Assembly (NCBI GenBank): GCA_000711775.1
Contig: ARYC01000785.1
Span: forward strand, 1 to 64,000
Reading direction: 5' to 3'
Length of the DNA: 64,000 bases
From: Oxytricha trifallax
Lineage: Eukaryota; Ciliophora; Spirotrichea; Sporadotrichida; Oxytrichidae
Part shown: positions 35,801 through 48,101 of the stretch, piece after piece
Numbering within the stretch: position 1 is the stretch's first letter
Layout: each line of letters starts with the position of its first letter
Notes under the pieces: generated by a model
The model's database searches: none
Seen by the model: only the letters and a program-made list of their open reading frames with translations
What the model was told of the DNA's origin: nothing
Program-made: the position numbers and the translations under genes

Positions 35801-38800
35801 GCTTGAAATATGCCCATCAACTTCATTGAATTAAAAATTGCTAATAAATATAAATAAAAATACTTTTAAGAATACAATTGGAAACAATAAAATGAACATA
35901 TTTGTGAGCAATAATTAAAATTACCAAGATACACAAATATTTATATTAGAAAATGAATTTAATGGCCTATTTTAGACAAGCAACGCTTTTGTGATTAGTT
36001 CTTCGAGTACAAAAGGGCAAGATTTTTACTTTAATGCAAATATAAATTAATATACCTAGATAGGAGAAGAATCTGAATTTATAGTCTATATATCTACTTC
36101 TCCTGGTTAAGTATATATGGATTATATCAACATTAACAATAAAAAATTGAACATGCAGTATTTTAATAATTATTACTTCATCTTACTTAAACAAATTTCT
36201 TGAGTATGACGCACCAAATTAAGACCTACCAATTAAAAAGATATCTGTATACAATTCACAAGAATAATAGAGTGGATATTTCAAAAAGATTCTATTCGAC
36301 ATGTTTGGAATTAAAATACTGATAATTAACACAATAGACTTTTAAAACAGTAAATTTTAATCATTAATACCTTTCTAATTCAGATAATTTTCTAACTTTA
36401 ATCTTAATAGCTTGATAATTAAGAAAATTACTCTCATTTGGAATAGTTTTATGAATATTTAAAATGTTTGGTAACTTGCAATTCTTAATACAAGGCTAGA
36501 TGCAAATATTATTTCTAATAAGGCTATTGGAAGAGTAGATAACATTAACAAAATAACATGCAAGCTAAATAGTGCAGGAAATGCACTTTGGATTTATGAT
36601 GTGAGATCAATAAACTACAAACAGATTTCATTCCTAAGAATCATATTATATAAAATGCTTTTGCTTATTATGCATTAAAATCAAAGAACTTGTAAAAGAT
36701 ACTTCAATAATAGATATTATATACAGCACATGCAACTTTAAAATAGCTGGAGTTTAAGTGTAAAACAACAACTTAAACACAGGTTAATTCATATAAATTT
36801 TTGGGACTTCTACCTCATAGTATTACAAGCTTTCATTAGAAGACTTTGTTTTTACAAGCAGCACGATATTTAACAATCCATTGATAGAACCTAATTTGTA
36901 TTCATAAGAAATATTGATGAAAAATATAAGATTCAACAACAATTAAGGTTAGTTTATCAAGTTTAAGCCTGATTCAATATCATCAGTAAAACCCTTTAAC
37001 TAAATTGTAACTATTACAGATTTTTAAGTGGTAAATAACATTAATGACGAGTTTTCTATAATTTCCTTGGAAAAATAAACTTAAATTACACTTACTGGTT
37101 CAATATTTTATTTTATATCAGGAAACACAATTCTGTCGAAGGTAGGATTGATATCAATAGGGGAATACTCCTATAGTTTAATAACTCTTAACACGATGAT
37201 AACAGATAACTTTTTTTCTTAGGTAGGCATTTTGAATGTTAACTCTCAGAGTACAGCTTAATGTTCCAACTGTACTTTTGATCAGAACTATGGAATTAAA
37301 CCAATTTTATCATAAATAGCAAGTAATGGTGTGCTCTAGATTACAAACTCTAAAGTTACATGTAATTACGCTTTGATCACTTCTGTTATTTGTTCAAATG
37401 GTAATAATTAAAGGTTTTCAATTATAGAAACAACTCAGATAATTAATTCTTAATACTATGACATCAAACAAAGCTAATAAGTCATTGAAAATAGATTTAA
37501 GAGAGTATTCATTGATTTAACAGCAATTTAAATTCTTATTAACAGTGAAATTGTAAATTCTTAAGACTAGAGCTTAATTAATTTGCAAAAATCAGACATA
37601 ATTTTTTAAAGATTGCACTAAAATGTTTTCACTGCGTTCATTGACTCTTAGCTTACATTTTTTCATATTTTAAAGCTGAATATTCTAAGGACGACATTCA
37701 AGAGTATGATATTAAAAGATTATGTTATAAACAGTTTGCTATCAACTTTAAAGATATAAATTAGCAGCTTTGACTAAATCACTCAATTTACTTCAACTAA
37801 TGAAGGAATTTAAATACTAAAGATCATTGTGAAATCCAAGTTGATATTTGAGAATTCTCAGATAACTAATAGCATCATACCTTTGGTTTCAGTTCATGGT
37901 GCCTAAATAAATTTAGTAAACTTATTTATCTCCAACTATTCATTCAAAGATTCCTTTATAAAAGCGAGGTTGTCAAACATCACTATAGCTAAGTTTAATG
38001 TTAACAATATGACATCAACTATAAACTTACCTATATTTTAACTTTATGAGAACTGTAGGCTAATAGCTGACCAACTTAACATAGATGTAAGATTAAATCT
38101 GTAAACGTTTTTTAGGCTTTAGATATTAAGAATTCATTAATAATGCTATTATATTTTTAATTAAACTGCTGACTTAATCGACAATAAGCAACAATATTTG
38201 ATCAAAAGAAGAGAGGGATAAGTACAGCATGGGAATCAAAGCTAAAGAAACTATTTAATCTTAAAATTCTTTCAGAACTCTGAAATCACAATAACTGGGA
38301 CAACATTCACAAATATTACCTCACTGAGATATGGAGGGACCATCTATATTCTTTAGGAAAAGAATGATAGATTGTCAAAGTCAAGGAATAATATAATACA
38401 AAACTCTACTTTTACTGGTTGTCAGTATATTTTTATTTAATCAGAGAACGGGGGAGCCATTTATTCAGATAACTCTAATGTTAAGATTATGTCCACTTAA
38501 TTTAACTAAAACAATGCATAATCCGGTGGAGCTTTATATCTTCATTGCTGTTAAGATTGTGACAACAGGGCCGAATTCTTGTGCAAATATACTTTCGAGA
38601 ACAATAATAGTATAAAATATAATTTAATTAGGTAAAATTATATTTAAATGTATTTGTGTTAATTCAAGAATTTGTATTATTATTTTAGGAAAAATATTTA
38701 CTTATTTAGATTTAAAATTATAATCTTCCATGGCTATTTATTCTCAAATACCTTTTCTGTTTAGATGATTAATTCTTGGAACTCATAATATAAATTGTTA

Positions 38801-41530
38801 AGATATTATAAATAAATATGTAAGTTTTATTAATTATCATATTATCATGAATATATAAATCTTTTCCAAATCTTTTATTCTATAACAATATCTGTAAACT
38901 TATATTAAATTTTGTGAATTACATGCTATTTACTTATGTTTTTAACAAAAATGCTGCATAAATTAAAGGTGGTTGCTACTATACTGATTTGTACAATCCT
39001 GATTCTTATGAGACCACAACAAATGATAATAATGTTGCAGAGTATGGAAACAATTTCGCAGCTTTTCCTTATTCACTTAATCGAGTGCTTTACAACCCTA
39101 TAAAAAAACAATACGAAGTTACTACACTAAATTTAACAACTGTCAGAGGCTAAGAAATCCCTGAACCACTTTACTTTGCTATTATTGTGGAAATATCATT
39201 ATTTTAATAAATGATATGAATGTTTAAATAAATTATTTGAGTAATAATGACTTCTATAATTAAATAGTAAGCATAGAAAACTCTGCAATAAGAAAATTAG
39301 TGCCTAGTAAATCTGACTTAACAATCACCATTTCCGATAATTAAAATGTGAGTTCTAATGGAATATTTACTTTTACAGGTACATAATTATAACTATTTTA
39401 TTTTTAATTCAACAGCAAGCCAGGATATAAAGGCCAGTATAATTTATCATCAGATATTTTAAATTATGTTGTTTACTAAAAAATTGCAGCAAAAAATTAC
39501 TAAGGTTTAATTATTACACAATACAAATTATTTAGATTAAATAAGTTTAAATAAAATAATCACAATCAGATAGCTATCACAAATGTATAAATTTGAAATG
39601 AATAATTCAAAATACATATAATTTACAATATTATATTTTCAGTGAATTTTAACTCTTACGAATATAATTATTCCAATATAATTTCTAAGAAAATAAGTCA
39701 TAATTACTTATATTGATTTATGTTAACAATAACAATGTAATATTGAGATTTTGTACTTATGGAGAAGCAATTGAAGGATAAAAATGTATTAATTGCTAGC
39801 CAGGCTACTTTTCTTTGAATGAAAATGCAGAATAATGTGAGTAGTGTCCTGGCCATGCTAGGTGTGAAGGTTTTAGCATTAATCCTGATTTAGGATATTG
39901 GAGAAGTTCAAACATGTCAATTTAAGTTACAAAATGCTAATATGATTATGCATGTCCAAGTGGAAAATATAACAAATGTGATACTGCCAGTGGATATGTG
40001 GGAATACTCTGCCATGAGTGTGTTTATAAAAATGGACACCCTAAAAATTAATTCACTAGAATAGGGGATCATTAATGTGCTAGGTGCCCTAATACAGATG
40101 AAAATGTGAGAACTTATCTGCTTATCTTTTTCGGAAATTAAGCATACATATTCTTTTTGACTTACAGTTACTATAAGAATTCAAATTATGAGAAAGAAAA
40201 CACTCTTTTATTGAGAATTTTTACAACCTATACTTAAATCATAAACTTAATTGGATCATTTGACTTGAATTGGCCAACTATAATCACAGATCTTTTTGAG
40301 GGACTTGGTGCACCTGCAAAAGAAACTGAAGCCTTATATTCTATAGAATGTTTGCTAAACGATTTTGAGGTAAAGGGTGCTGAGAAAACAATGATGATCC
40401 AATTAATGATTAAATCTCTACAGACTATGATTTAATTCGCTCTATCAATCTTTGTTTACTTTTTTGCTTGGGAATTCAGAATAAAGTTCAAATCAAAATG
40501 CTTGTTACTATGACAGTAATATATTATCTCACATATCCTAAAATTGTTAAAGATACTTTCAGTTTATTTACTTGCACAAACAGCATTGATGGTCTTAAGT
40601 ACTTGGTAAAAAATACAAAAATTAAATGTTTTGGAAGTACTCACAATAAGTTAATAGTATTGCTTGGATTGCCTAATATGGTAGAGTGGATTTTTGGTGC
40701 ACCATTTTTCATTCTTTACAGTCTTTACAAGATAAGAGGTGATCTTAATAATCATGATAACTTTAGGAAATATGGATTTTGGTATCTAGGTTGCAAAAGA
40801 AATAGATTTTATTGGGAGCTTCTTCTTGAATTGAAAAAAATAATGATGATAAGTGTAACAGTTGATATTACAGGCATGGGCTAGAGCTATTAAGCTTTCT
40901 TGATTTTGATGATTCTCTATTTTTACTTTACTCTTTCATCAAACTTATAGCCTTATAAGAAAAAATACCTTAATATTGTTTCTTACTATTCTGAATTTGG
41001 CTAGCTATGCACCTTTGCTTTTATGATGGTGTATTTAAGAGAATCAACCAACATAGTCATTGATAATTTGATATTTGGGCTGCTTTTGTTCATGAACTCA
41101 CTTTTATTTTAGAGATTCATTTATTACCTGGGATTGTTTTACTATGCAACTGCAAGAGATGCTTTGATTAAGATATAGAACAAAATCTAGAAGAAACCTG
41201 TTCGAGGATCAGATAGTGACACTGAGACTGAGAAGGATGAAAAAGATGATTTCGATAAGTTTAGACGACAATAGAAGGAAAATTAGATTAAATGGTACAA
41301 AGAATAGTCCAGATGTCATTAACAGAAAAAGAAACAGGAGGAAAATTCAAAGAGGATAAATTTATTAGGCATCAGGATCTGAAAGCATCATTTAAATTAA
41401 AGTAATATTTGTATGAAATTAACTATTATGAATGTTAAGATTAGAGAGGGAGGAGTAAAGAAAAAGAATAGCAATATGTATGTGATACCTGACTAAGATG
41501 ATCCTTATAATCTCAATAATTCTCAGTGAG
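32887..41530 (+). CDS. Large beta-helix / Cys-rich / multi-TM membrane protein gene, split by element D
   Basis: From ATG 32,887 (MKQAYYANNATYFVIHYA) to TGA near 41,528. N-terminal part: NVIFVDSSSNQQIELETFNY, PFKTLDRAFVEIFNALYKNE, the start of a pectin-lyase-like beta-helix that continues after element D to about 38,600. Then introns near 38,640 and 38,820; DLYNPDSYETTTNDNNVAEY; a Cys-rich GCC2/GCC3-like region (CINCQPGYFSLNENAEQCEQ, CEGFSINPDLGYWRSSNMS, GYVGILCHECVYKNGHPKN) at 39,790-40,100; several TM helices (LLIFFGNQAYIFFLTYSYY, IFVYFFAWEFRI, LVTMTVIYYLTYPKIVK, FLILMILYFYF); and a charged tail ending MYVIPDQDDPYNLNNSQ. This architecture is common in ciliate surface proteins. Frame changes near 40,480 and 41,390 and others suggest decay, unseen IESs or consensus errors. 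Confidence 0.75.
33383..35090. mobile_element. Element D: 1.7-kb near-perfect palindrome, GC-rich, in the beta-helix gene
   Basis: Arms at about 33,383-34,122 and 34,349-35,090 are inverted copies with only a handful of differences, around a unique centre of 226 bp. The ends read AAAACCTCAAGAGTAATTTT. The outer 200 bp of each arm are AT-rich like the host; the inner 540 bp are close to 50 percent GC, far above everything else in the window. It lies about 500 bp into the beta-helix gene. A flanking direct repeat is not obvious. The near identity of the arms means the palindrome is recent or kept equal by conversion. Confidence 0.85.
33963..34283 (-). CDS. ORF across the centre and left arm of element D
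   Basis: A minus-strand frame from ATG 34,283 to TGA 33,963 encodes 106 residues: MLLGVHLEISSGLQSYSSLD, then a Ser/Pro-rich acidic stretch (SPRKWSNGSDEETENSSTAI, SAPPGAKPSKDVQVLSSPLF). In another frame of the same strand, coding-like sequence continues down the arm (NFVEQLNDFLLAHRQSPDAT, SFFPGDDISRLVFFRVRDWA, FPDAAVLSESCDSLVDRETG, SPWRVVCAPDTQIPP) interrupted by TGA codons. Together they suggest the remnant of a larger captured gene whose GC content is unlike the host. Function unknown. The short plus-strand ORFs in the arms are likely shadows. Confidence 0.4.
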   Translation of the reverse strand: MLLGVHLEISSGLQSYSSLDQAIFFILYWNPEALHDKGVKSPRKWSNGSDEETENSSTAIATTSAPPGAKPSKDVQVLSSPLFEKPLSTHDEVPMSEYSFPISWSS

Positions 41531-41597
41531 GTGACTAATCTGTATGTTAAATATTAATTTAATCACCTCCACCATAACTCACACATGAAGAGAGAAT

Positions 41598-41660
41598 TAA
41601 AACCCCAAAACCCCTTTATTAGGTCTATAAGTGCTTTGATTTGTAGGGAATTTGTTAGGG
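41598..41660. repeat. TBE2 left terminal repeat with telomeric C4A4 end
   Basis: AAAACCCCAAAACCCC at 41,599-41,614, then a subterminal GTGCTTTGATTTGTAGGGA that is the inverse of the right-end sequence at 45,904-45,925 and of TBE1 at 1,268-1,285. Confidence 0.9.
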
Positions 41661-41716
41661 GTTGGGGTTATTAATAGGTTTTAATCGGAAATTTATAGTA
41701 AATGTATTTAATTTAA

Positions 41717-43396
41717 TCACTCAAAATACACTTTTGGATCATGAGGGAGAGTTCTGAAGTTAATCTTACTTAACCACAACTCTATCTGTTATATTGTTAT
41801 GTCTAATCTTGAGTTTGGTTTTATTATTATTGAATCTGCAATTTGTTTCATTGATTGAGTTGCTCTTGTTTTGTCAATAAATTGCTTTATTCTTTGTTTT
41901 GCGTCCTTCTCAGAGTAGTAATCGTTGCGAGGCATATCGCACTCTATTATTATTGCTGCCATTGCCCAAACATCCCATTGAAAGTCTCCATCTCTCCAGT
42001 CTTCTCTTTCTGGATAATAACAGTGAGTTCCCATTACAGTTCCAAGCCTAGTTACTTCCACTCTTAAAGCTCTGTTGAAATCAATAATTGTTACTGGTGA
42101 AAAGTTCAACATCATATTATTGTAGGAATACATTCGATTTGGGAAAATGTATTAAAATTAAAATTAATTAATTATTAATTACCTTCAGTTATATTTTTGG
42201 AAAATGTCTCCAAACCCTAACAATATTATACTCTCTGGATAGCGCATTAAAATAAGACGGTGGTTGTTATTGGTATAATGATTTTATCTCTTCTCCCAAG
42301 CGAGAAAAACCCCTTTTACTGTTTATGGGAGTTATCTCAAAATCAAAATATCTCGTTTCCTAGGATGATTCAGGAATATTGCCAATAGTAAAGTTCAGCT
42401 ATAATTGGGGGATCTACCGTAGAATCGATTCAGATTTAAATATTGAGCTCCTTTAGATTTGATAACTGTCATGATTTTAATATTTAATTAATTTAATTTT
42501 AATTCATTTTCCCAAATCAAAAGTATTCCTACAAAATCAGGCTTGAGATCCCTGTGAACAAAGCCTAACTTATGAAGCTCTTTGATACCCTGTATAGTTT
42601 AGGTTGCTATTAATGCAAGCCATCTATGATTTCTTTAATCAGTAATGAAATCTTTGAGGGTCATTTCAAATAGTGGAAGTCTGAAAGCTACATGATCTTT
42701 TGCAAGTAGAACAGCATCTAGCTTTATTAAGTATTTGCACTCTTTAAACTTAGTCGAAGTGAGTACTTAATACTCATTATTAAACTCCATTTAATACTTA
42801 TCATCACTAAGGAAATAGTTGAAAGGATATACCTTGTAAGCATACTGATGAACTATAATAACTTTCTTGTCATAGGAGTCCTCTTAAATAAGGTAGCTTT
42901 AGAAAGAAGTATCTAAATCAATCTATGCAAGTACTGGAATTTTCTTGTATTATATTTTAATCATGATTTTAGTGGCCTCTGATGCTAATAGATTGAGTGC
43001 AATCCTGACATACTCTTATTCACTTGCTTGTTTAAGCTCAGCAACTTAAAGAGGCTCCCTTGCTTTTCTTTTGTTGAGCAACTTAAGTTGAGTGTCTTAA
43101 TCTTCAACTACTATTTCTTTCTTGTGGGCTATTAAAAGATTTTTCTTTAAGTCTCTTGTATGAGAGTACTGCTTATGGCACTCAAAGCAAATTTACTTTC
43201 CATCAACTTTTTCATTCTTTAAGTATACAGTAGGCTTAGCTGCCTTATGGACCTTCATATGCCTGTACCAGCTAGATTTATGAGTAAAATCTCTTTCAGA
43301 CTTCTCAAAAAAATATGCTTAAACTTCCTCTGCTTACATTGAAACTTCATTTCAAACTTTCTCCTCCTCTCTGACTCCAACACACTTGTTTGCCAT
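41717..43396 (-). pseudogene. TBE2 zinc-finger/kinase ORF (57-kDa class), interrupted by element G
   Basis: From ATG 43,396. The N-terminus holds two C2H2-like units, both degraded: in the first both Cys are lost (YFFEKSERDF, where TBE3 has CEDC); the second keeps CFEC but lacks the first His (DLKKNLLIAHKK). The kinase half has FVHRDLKPD, then element G, then NMMLNFSPVTIIDFNRALRV and WDVWAMAAIIIECDM. Excising G gives HRDLKPDNMMLN, which matches HRDLKPENVMLN of TBE3. The DFG motif reads DFN. The stop is at 41,717. TBE 57-kDa proteins combine zinc finger and kinase domains; their job in transposition or excision is unknown. Protein kinases need the DFG Asp for Mg binding; Asp is kept, Gly is not. 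Confidence 0.85.
42118..42536. mobile_element. Element G: 415-bp MITE/IES nested in the TBE2 kinase
   Basis: Inverted ends of about 50 bp: TTGTAGGAATAC at 42,120, continuing TTTGGGAAAATG and an AT-rich part, mirrored at 42,484-42,534. Flanks are TA (42,118-42,119) on one side and AA (42,535-42,536) on the other, consistent with a TA target with one changed base. Removal restores the kinase catalytic loop and asparagine. The interior has no coding frame. Unrelated in sequence to the other inverted-repeat elements. Confidence 0.8.
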
Positions 43397-43399
43397 TTA

Positions 43400-44087
43400 T
43401 TTTATATTATTAATTTCTATTTTAATAACAGAGACCTCAAGTGATAGCTCTGGTTGTTCTTTAAGTGAGTTCATCTCAAAGCTATCACACTATTTATTGC
43501 TGCCAAAGGTAAGTCTTATTTAGTTTGATGGAAGTGTTGTTGTTTTTCTTAAAATTTTAGCGCTCATATTTTAATTTGAATTTAAAATTATAAAACTGCC
43601 TCTATTACTGAGAGCTATATGAGAGCTTTACACGCCTACAAGTATCAAGGAAAGTTTTAAGAGTATTAGAGAAGAAATATGAGTGCTAAGAGACGATCCA
43701 GCTCTAAATCTGGGTGAGAAAGTAATCATTTTAACTTTCAATAGTAAGTTGATTATATTAGTACGTACCAATTTATGAGATCCTCCTAATTAAGTACGTA
43801 CTGCTTTAGGAGGTATTTTGTCATTTTATGATTAAAATTAGGGTGCTCCTAATTAAGCACTAGCATTAATTAAAGATACCAATTTAAATTTAAAATTATG
43901 GAACTATAACAGTAGAAATTGATATCAATCTCTCAAGTTTGAAACCAGTTCTCAAAATCTCTTCTATATCCTTTTAAGAGGTTGACCTCCTATAGGATGC
44001 CCATATTTATTATGAAGTTTTACAGAGGTATATAATTGAAATCAATAAACTTAAATTTGAATATCATTTCTTAGATCTGTAAACAAG
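43400..44087. other. TBE2 spacer between divergent ORFs
   Basis: About 690 bp between the starts of the kinase ORF (minus) and the 22-kDa ORF (plus). The part next to the kinase start still reads weakly coding on the minus strand (to about 43,560). A near-palindromic patch at 43,760-43,860 contains three copies of an AGTACGTAC/TAATTAAG-type motif (GTACGTACCA, AATTAAGTACGTAC, CCTAATTAAGCAC). Promoters of both genes are expected here. Confidence 0.4.
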
Positions 44088-44854
44088 ATGGAGTCAATGA
44101 ATGATGCAATGAAAAGAGTGCAAGCACAAGAATTAATTCAAAGATTTAGAAGCAAGGAGGATTTGCATCGCTACCTGGTGCAGCAAGGTAATGAACTCAA
44201 AGTGGCTAATCTTTATTATGTAGTTGGTTTGTTCTGCCAACGATGGAAGGTACTAAAATTTCATTTCTAAGAGCAATACTCTGCGAAGAGAAGAAAGCAT
44301 TGAAAACTTAAGATGTAAAGTTTGCAGAGATTTCAGTGACTAACTTATATGATGATGCTATGAACGACACAGAGGTTTCGCAGTACCTGCCTACTAAGAA
44401 GCAGTTGTCAAATAAACTACCTGAAAGAAATTATTTCTTTGGCATACTTGCAACAATCAAAGGTGATTACTTGAAAGAAATTATTCAAGAATCTCATAAA
44501 AAAGGTACAGCATCTCTTCAGATGATAAGGATAAACAGGGGACAAGATAAGTGAGAGCTGCCTATCAGAGCTGCAGAAGCACCCTTATAATTCAAGTAAG
44601 ATTTTAAGCCTAACTCTTTAGAAAAATCTGGTACTGCCATTTTCTTGATGAATGAATAGAGCAAGCTTCACAGAGAGCGAAAGTCGCAGACAAAGTATGA
44701 AGTTAGCAAGAGACTTTATTCAAATATTTAGCCTCGAGAGTCAATGAACATAGATGCAGGAGCTGGCAGCAAGAGAAGAAACTTAGGAGGAGGGAAGCAA
44801 GAAATAGAAGAAAAGAAAGAGAAGCCAGCTCCCTCTAAAGAATTTTAAATGTGA
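44088..44854 (+). pseudogene. TBE2 22-kDa ORF, frameshifted
   Basis: From ATG 44,088: MESMNDAMKRVQAQELIQRF, SKEDLHRYLVQQGNELKVAN, then after frame changes near 44,250 VTNLYDDAMNDTEVSQYLPT, KKQLSNKLPERNYFFGILAT, and near 44,620-44,854 LMNEQSKLHRERKSQTKYEV and NIDAGAGSKRRNLGGG to TGA 44,852. The last part aligns with the 22-kDa end at position 3-149 of the window (TBE1). At least three frame changes, so not functional as read. Helical, basic C-terminus; role unknown. Confidence 0.8.
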
Positions 44855-44879
44855 CTTATATATTCATTCACTTAACTAA

Positions 44880-45860
44880 AAAACTTATTTATATACATTC
44901 ACTCTCCCTTCTTTAGCACAATTTTAAGCTAATAAATTATCTATTCTCTTCGCTGAGCTTTTAATAAAATCTATTGTATCGATAGGTAGGTCATGCATCA
45001 AGTGGTATAGCAGCAGTTTCTTGTGATGACCTTTTAATATACCCCAGTAGAACTCAATTCCATTAAACTATGGACTGTAAGGCACGTTGAATAAGTTGTT
45101 CATAACTGTTCCTTGTTTCTTTAGTTTTATAAACAGAAAAATTATCAATAAACAGTATAATCTCTTACTAAGGGTACTTCTCTCTCAGCTGCTCTATGAA
45201 CTTAATATACTGCTCTGTCTTAATAGAGTGAGGATGAATAACATAAGATTCTAAACCAGTATCCTCGATAATAACTACAAGAATTGCCATTGTTTATACA
45301 TTGACTTTCTAGCCATATACTTCTATATTACTATGCCTCTTATGCCAAGACTTCTAGATGAAAGTGTTGAATGTAAACACATCCTCGTCAGCATGAATAA
45401 ACTTAATATTATTCTATTAGGCTCTCTGCATTTAATTATAAATATAAGTTAAGTGTTGTTGTAAAATGGCAGAGTGAAATCAATTACTCTCTTGATACGA
45501 TTTACATCTTTGTAAGAGATATCGTTTCGTTTATAAATGTATGCAACAGATTATGCAGAGATCTTCAACTCAGGGAACTGGGGGTGAAAAATAATACATC
45601 AAAGTTTTTTTCATTAATAAGATAGTCAATATGCTTCTATTTAAACTTTGATTTACTTTAAGGCCTAGAATTCAGCTATTATTGCTTTAGTTATACAGCT
45701 ATAAGGCATTGGGAGCGAACAGTTGATGGACTTCGCTTTAAGAGCAGTGCAATTGACTTATAATTGAGTACTGGTTTGACTTATTCATTTTATATATATA
45801 AAATCTATATCGAAGCTTAAACACTAAATATATATACTCTTCATCAAAATAGACCCCAAA
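44880..45860 (-). pseudogene. TBE2 transposase (DDE), degenerate
   Basis: Homologous to the transposase of TBE1. First Asp in KFIHADEDVFTFNTFIQKSW (about 45,410-45,345), second Asp in EIILFIDNFSVYKTKET (about 45,165-45,115), Glu in NGIEFYWG (about 45,060). A small deletion just before VPYSPQFNGIE shifts the frame, and other breaks affect the N-terminal part (45,590-45,860). The triad residues are still visible. Start and stop positions are approximate. Confidence 0.85.
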
Positions 45861-45932
45861 AGCTTGCTATTTTTGTCTCTATAATCCCAACATCTAACAT
45901 ATTCCCTACAAATCAAAGCACTTATAAACCTC

Positions 45933-46091
45933 TGAAAAGCAGATACTAATAATGTATAATTGAATAACAATATAAACGGACATGATTTTAAAATAAATAT
46001 TACATTTATTTAGAATAAATTTATAACAATTAAAAGATAAAATTTTTAATGAGAGATTATAGATTATTTTATCATTAAATATTAATTGTTT
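45933..46091. other. Spacer between TBE2 and element C
   Basis: About 160 bp of AT-rich sequence. The truncated TBE2 end joins it with no recognisable target copy. Confidence 0.4.
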
Positions 46092-47529
46092 ATCGTGTGT
46101 TCCGACCGAGACCCGTACCCCTCTTCTAAAAAATACCCCCTTCACACCCGTACCCCCCGCACCCCCATACCCCCTCCCATAAAATCCCCCATTTCATTTG
46201 AAATTTTTTATCCGCGCAGTCTTAATCGATTTCCTTCATGACATCTCGCCATCATATATAGATAATTTTTTATATGAAATATTATAAATTTTTTTAAAAT
46301 TTATTCTTTGCTTATTAACCCATAATAGCATAATAATTTCATTTTTTTAATTTTTCAACGCTCGCCATTATTTTCTGAGTACATACTCTCATAGGAAATT
46401 ATTTATTTTATGAGTTACACATTAATAATCATAATTATATATTAAAATGATAACTATTTATAAAGTACTACATATAATTCTTAACAACTTTGGGGAATGG
46501 ACCCCTACGATGGGCCGCTAAATGTTTTTTTATATTTTTTAAATGCTCTAAAAATCATTAAAACATCAAAGTAACATGTCAAAAGTCATTCAAAAGCTCC
46601 CTTACGACTTTTAAAGCAGTCTATAACAACAAAAATTATAATATCAATAAAATCATAAAATACATAGAATTTTGAATAAATATTACAAATTTTATTTGTA
46701 TGTCATGATTATTATATTTATTTTTCACAAATTTATTTTCTAATATCAAGATTAGTTGTTATAATTGCTTCAAAACAATGATATTATATGTAATCTTATA
46801 GATCAGTAAGCTAAATGATTTGTTTTGAAGCAATTATAACAACTAATCTTGATATTAGAAAATAAATTTGTGAAAAATAAATATAATAATCATAACATAC
46901 TAAATAAAATTAGTAATATTAATTCAAAATTCTATGTATTTTATGATTTTATTGATATTATAATTTTTGTTGATATAGACTGCTTTTAAAAGTCGTAAGG
47001 GAGCTTTTGAATGACTTATGACATGTTACTTTGATGTTTTAATGATTTTTAGAACATTTAAAAAAATATAGAAAAAACATTTAGCGGCCCATCGTAGGGT
47101 CCATTACCCAAAGTTGTTAAGAATTATATCTAGTACTTTATAAATAATTATCATTTTAATATATAATTATGATTATTAATGTGTAACTCATAAAATAAAT
47201 AATTTCCTATGAGAGTATGTACTCAGAAAATAATGGCGAGCGTTGAAAAATTAAAAAAATGAAATTATTATGCTATTATGGGTTAATAAGCAAAGAATAA
47301 ATTTTAAAAAAATTTATAATATTTCATATAAAAAATTATCTATATATGATGGCGAGATGTCATGAAGGAAATCGATTAAGACTGCGCGGATAAAAAATTT
47401 CAAATGAAATGGGGGATTTTATGGGAGGGGGTATGGGGAGTACGGGCCGTACGGGGGATACGGGTGTGAAGGGGGTATTTTTTAGAAGAGGGGTACGGGG
47501 GGGTACGGGTCTCGGTCGGAACAATCGTG
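46092..47529. mobile_element. Element C: foldback element, TGTTCCG family
   Basis: A 1,426-bp element at 46,098-47,523 flanked by the 6-bp direct repeat ATCGTG (46,092-46,097 and 47,524-47,529). The ends TGTTCCGACCGAGACCCG match element B (TGTTCCGCCCGAGATC), and the shared subterminal stretch CCCCATTTCAT...AATCGATTTCCTTCATGACATCTCG-like also matches. The arms of about 705 bp are much more alike than those of B and meet near 46,810. The outer 100 bp are runs of CCCGTACCCC-type repeats on one arm and GGGGTACGGG-type on the other. No ORF beyond mirrored shadows. It lies between TBE2 and the gene at 48,102, not inside a recognised frame. Confidence 0.88.
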
Positions 47530-48101
47530 ATTATTATGCATGTTTAACCAAAAGTTGATCTCTATATGTAAGAATTATTCTGATTTTATTTCAACATATA
47601 ATCATCCTTAATTCTATTTTGTTCTACTATTATGATTTAAAATATATTACTCGCATAATAAAAATTTATTAATAACTTAGTCTTCTAAAAACAGTAAACT
47701 TATATCTTTATTTATATGAATATTTCTCCTCTTTTCTTTTTATAATTTGATTTCATTGTGGTTATATTTGATTTAATAATTTAATCATAATATTATTTAT
47801 TAAATTATATTACCTTGTAATTAATTAAGCTGTTGATAATTTTAAGCATTAATGTTTATGAGCTTGTTTGAAATGGGCATTAAAATTTGAAAAAAAACAT
47901 TCTAATAAACATTTTGTTTATAAAGATATAAATTTAATCAACTTTTTTTAATTTATCACGAATTTATATATCAAATAACTACTTATAAAAAACTTTTAAT
48001 TTAAGATAAGTATTTTATATCAAATGATCTTATAAGATCAATTAACATTAGTTTATTTTAGTTTTTAATTATATTTTGATTATTTAGAGCAATTAATTGT
48101 A
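47530..48101. other. AT-rich intergenic stretch
   Basis: About 570 bp, over 80 percent A and T, with no coding-like frame on either strand. Promoter of the gene at 48,102 would be here. Confidence 0.4.

Larger units (their letters stand above)
41595..45932. mobile_element. TBE transposon copy 2, nearly full length, right telomeric end missing
   Basis: Left end at 41,598 with AAAACCCCAAAACCCC, preceded by AAT (41,595-41,597) as an ANT target; the outermost C is T here. Right subterminal repeat CCCTACAAATCAAAGCACTT at 45,904 runs to CCTC at 45,932 and then diverges, so the G4T4 end and target copy are gone. It carries the zinc-finger/kinase ORF (minus), the 22-kDa ORF (plus) and the transposase (minus), in standard TBE order. 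Every ORF has at least one lesion, and a 415-bp element (G) interrupts the kinase. Length about 4.3 kb with element G, 3.9 kb without, close to the usual 4.1 kb. Confidence 0.93.
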
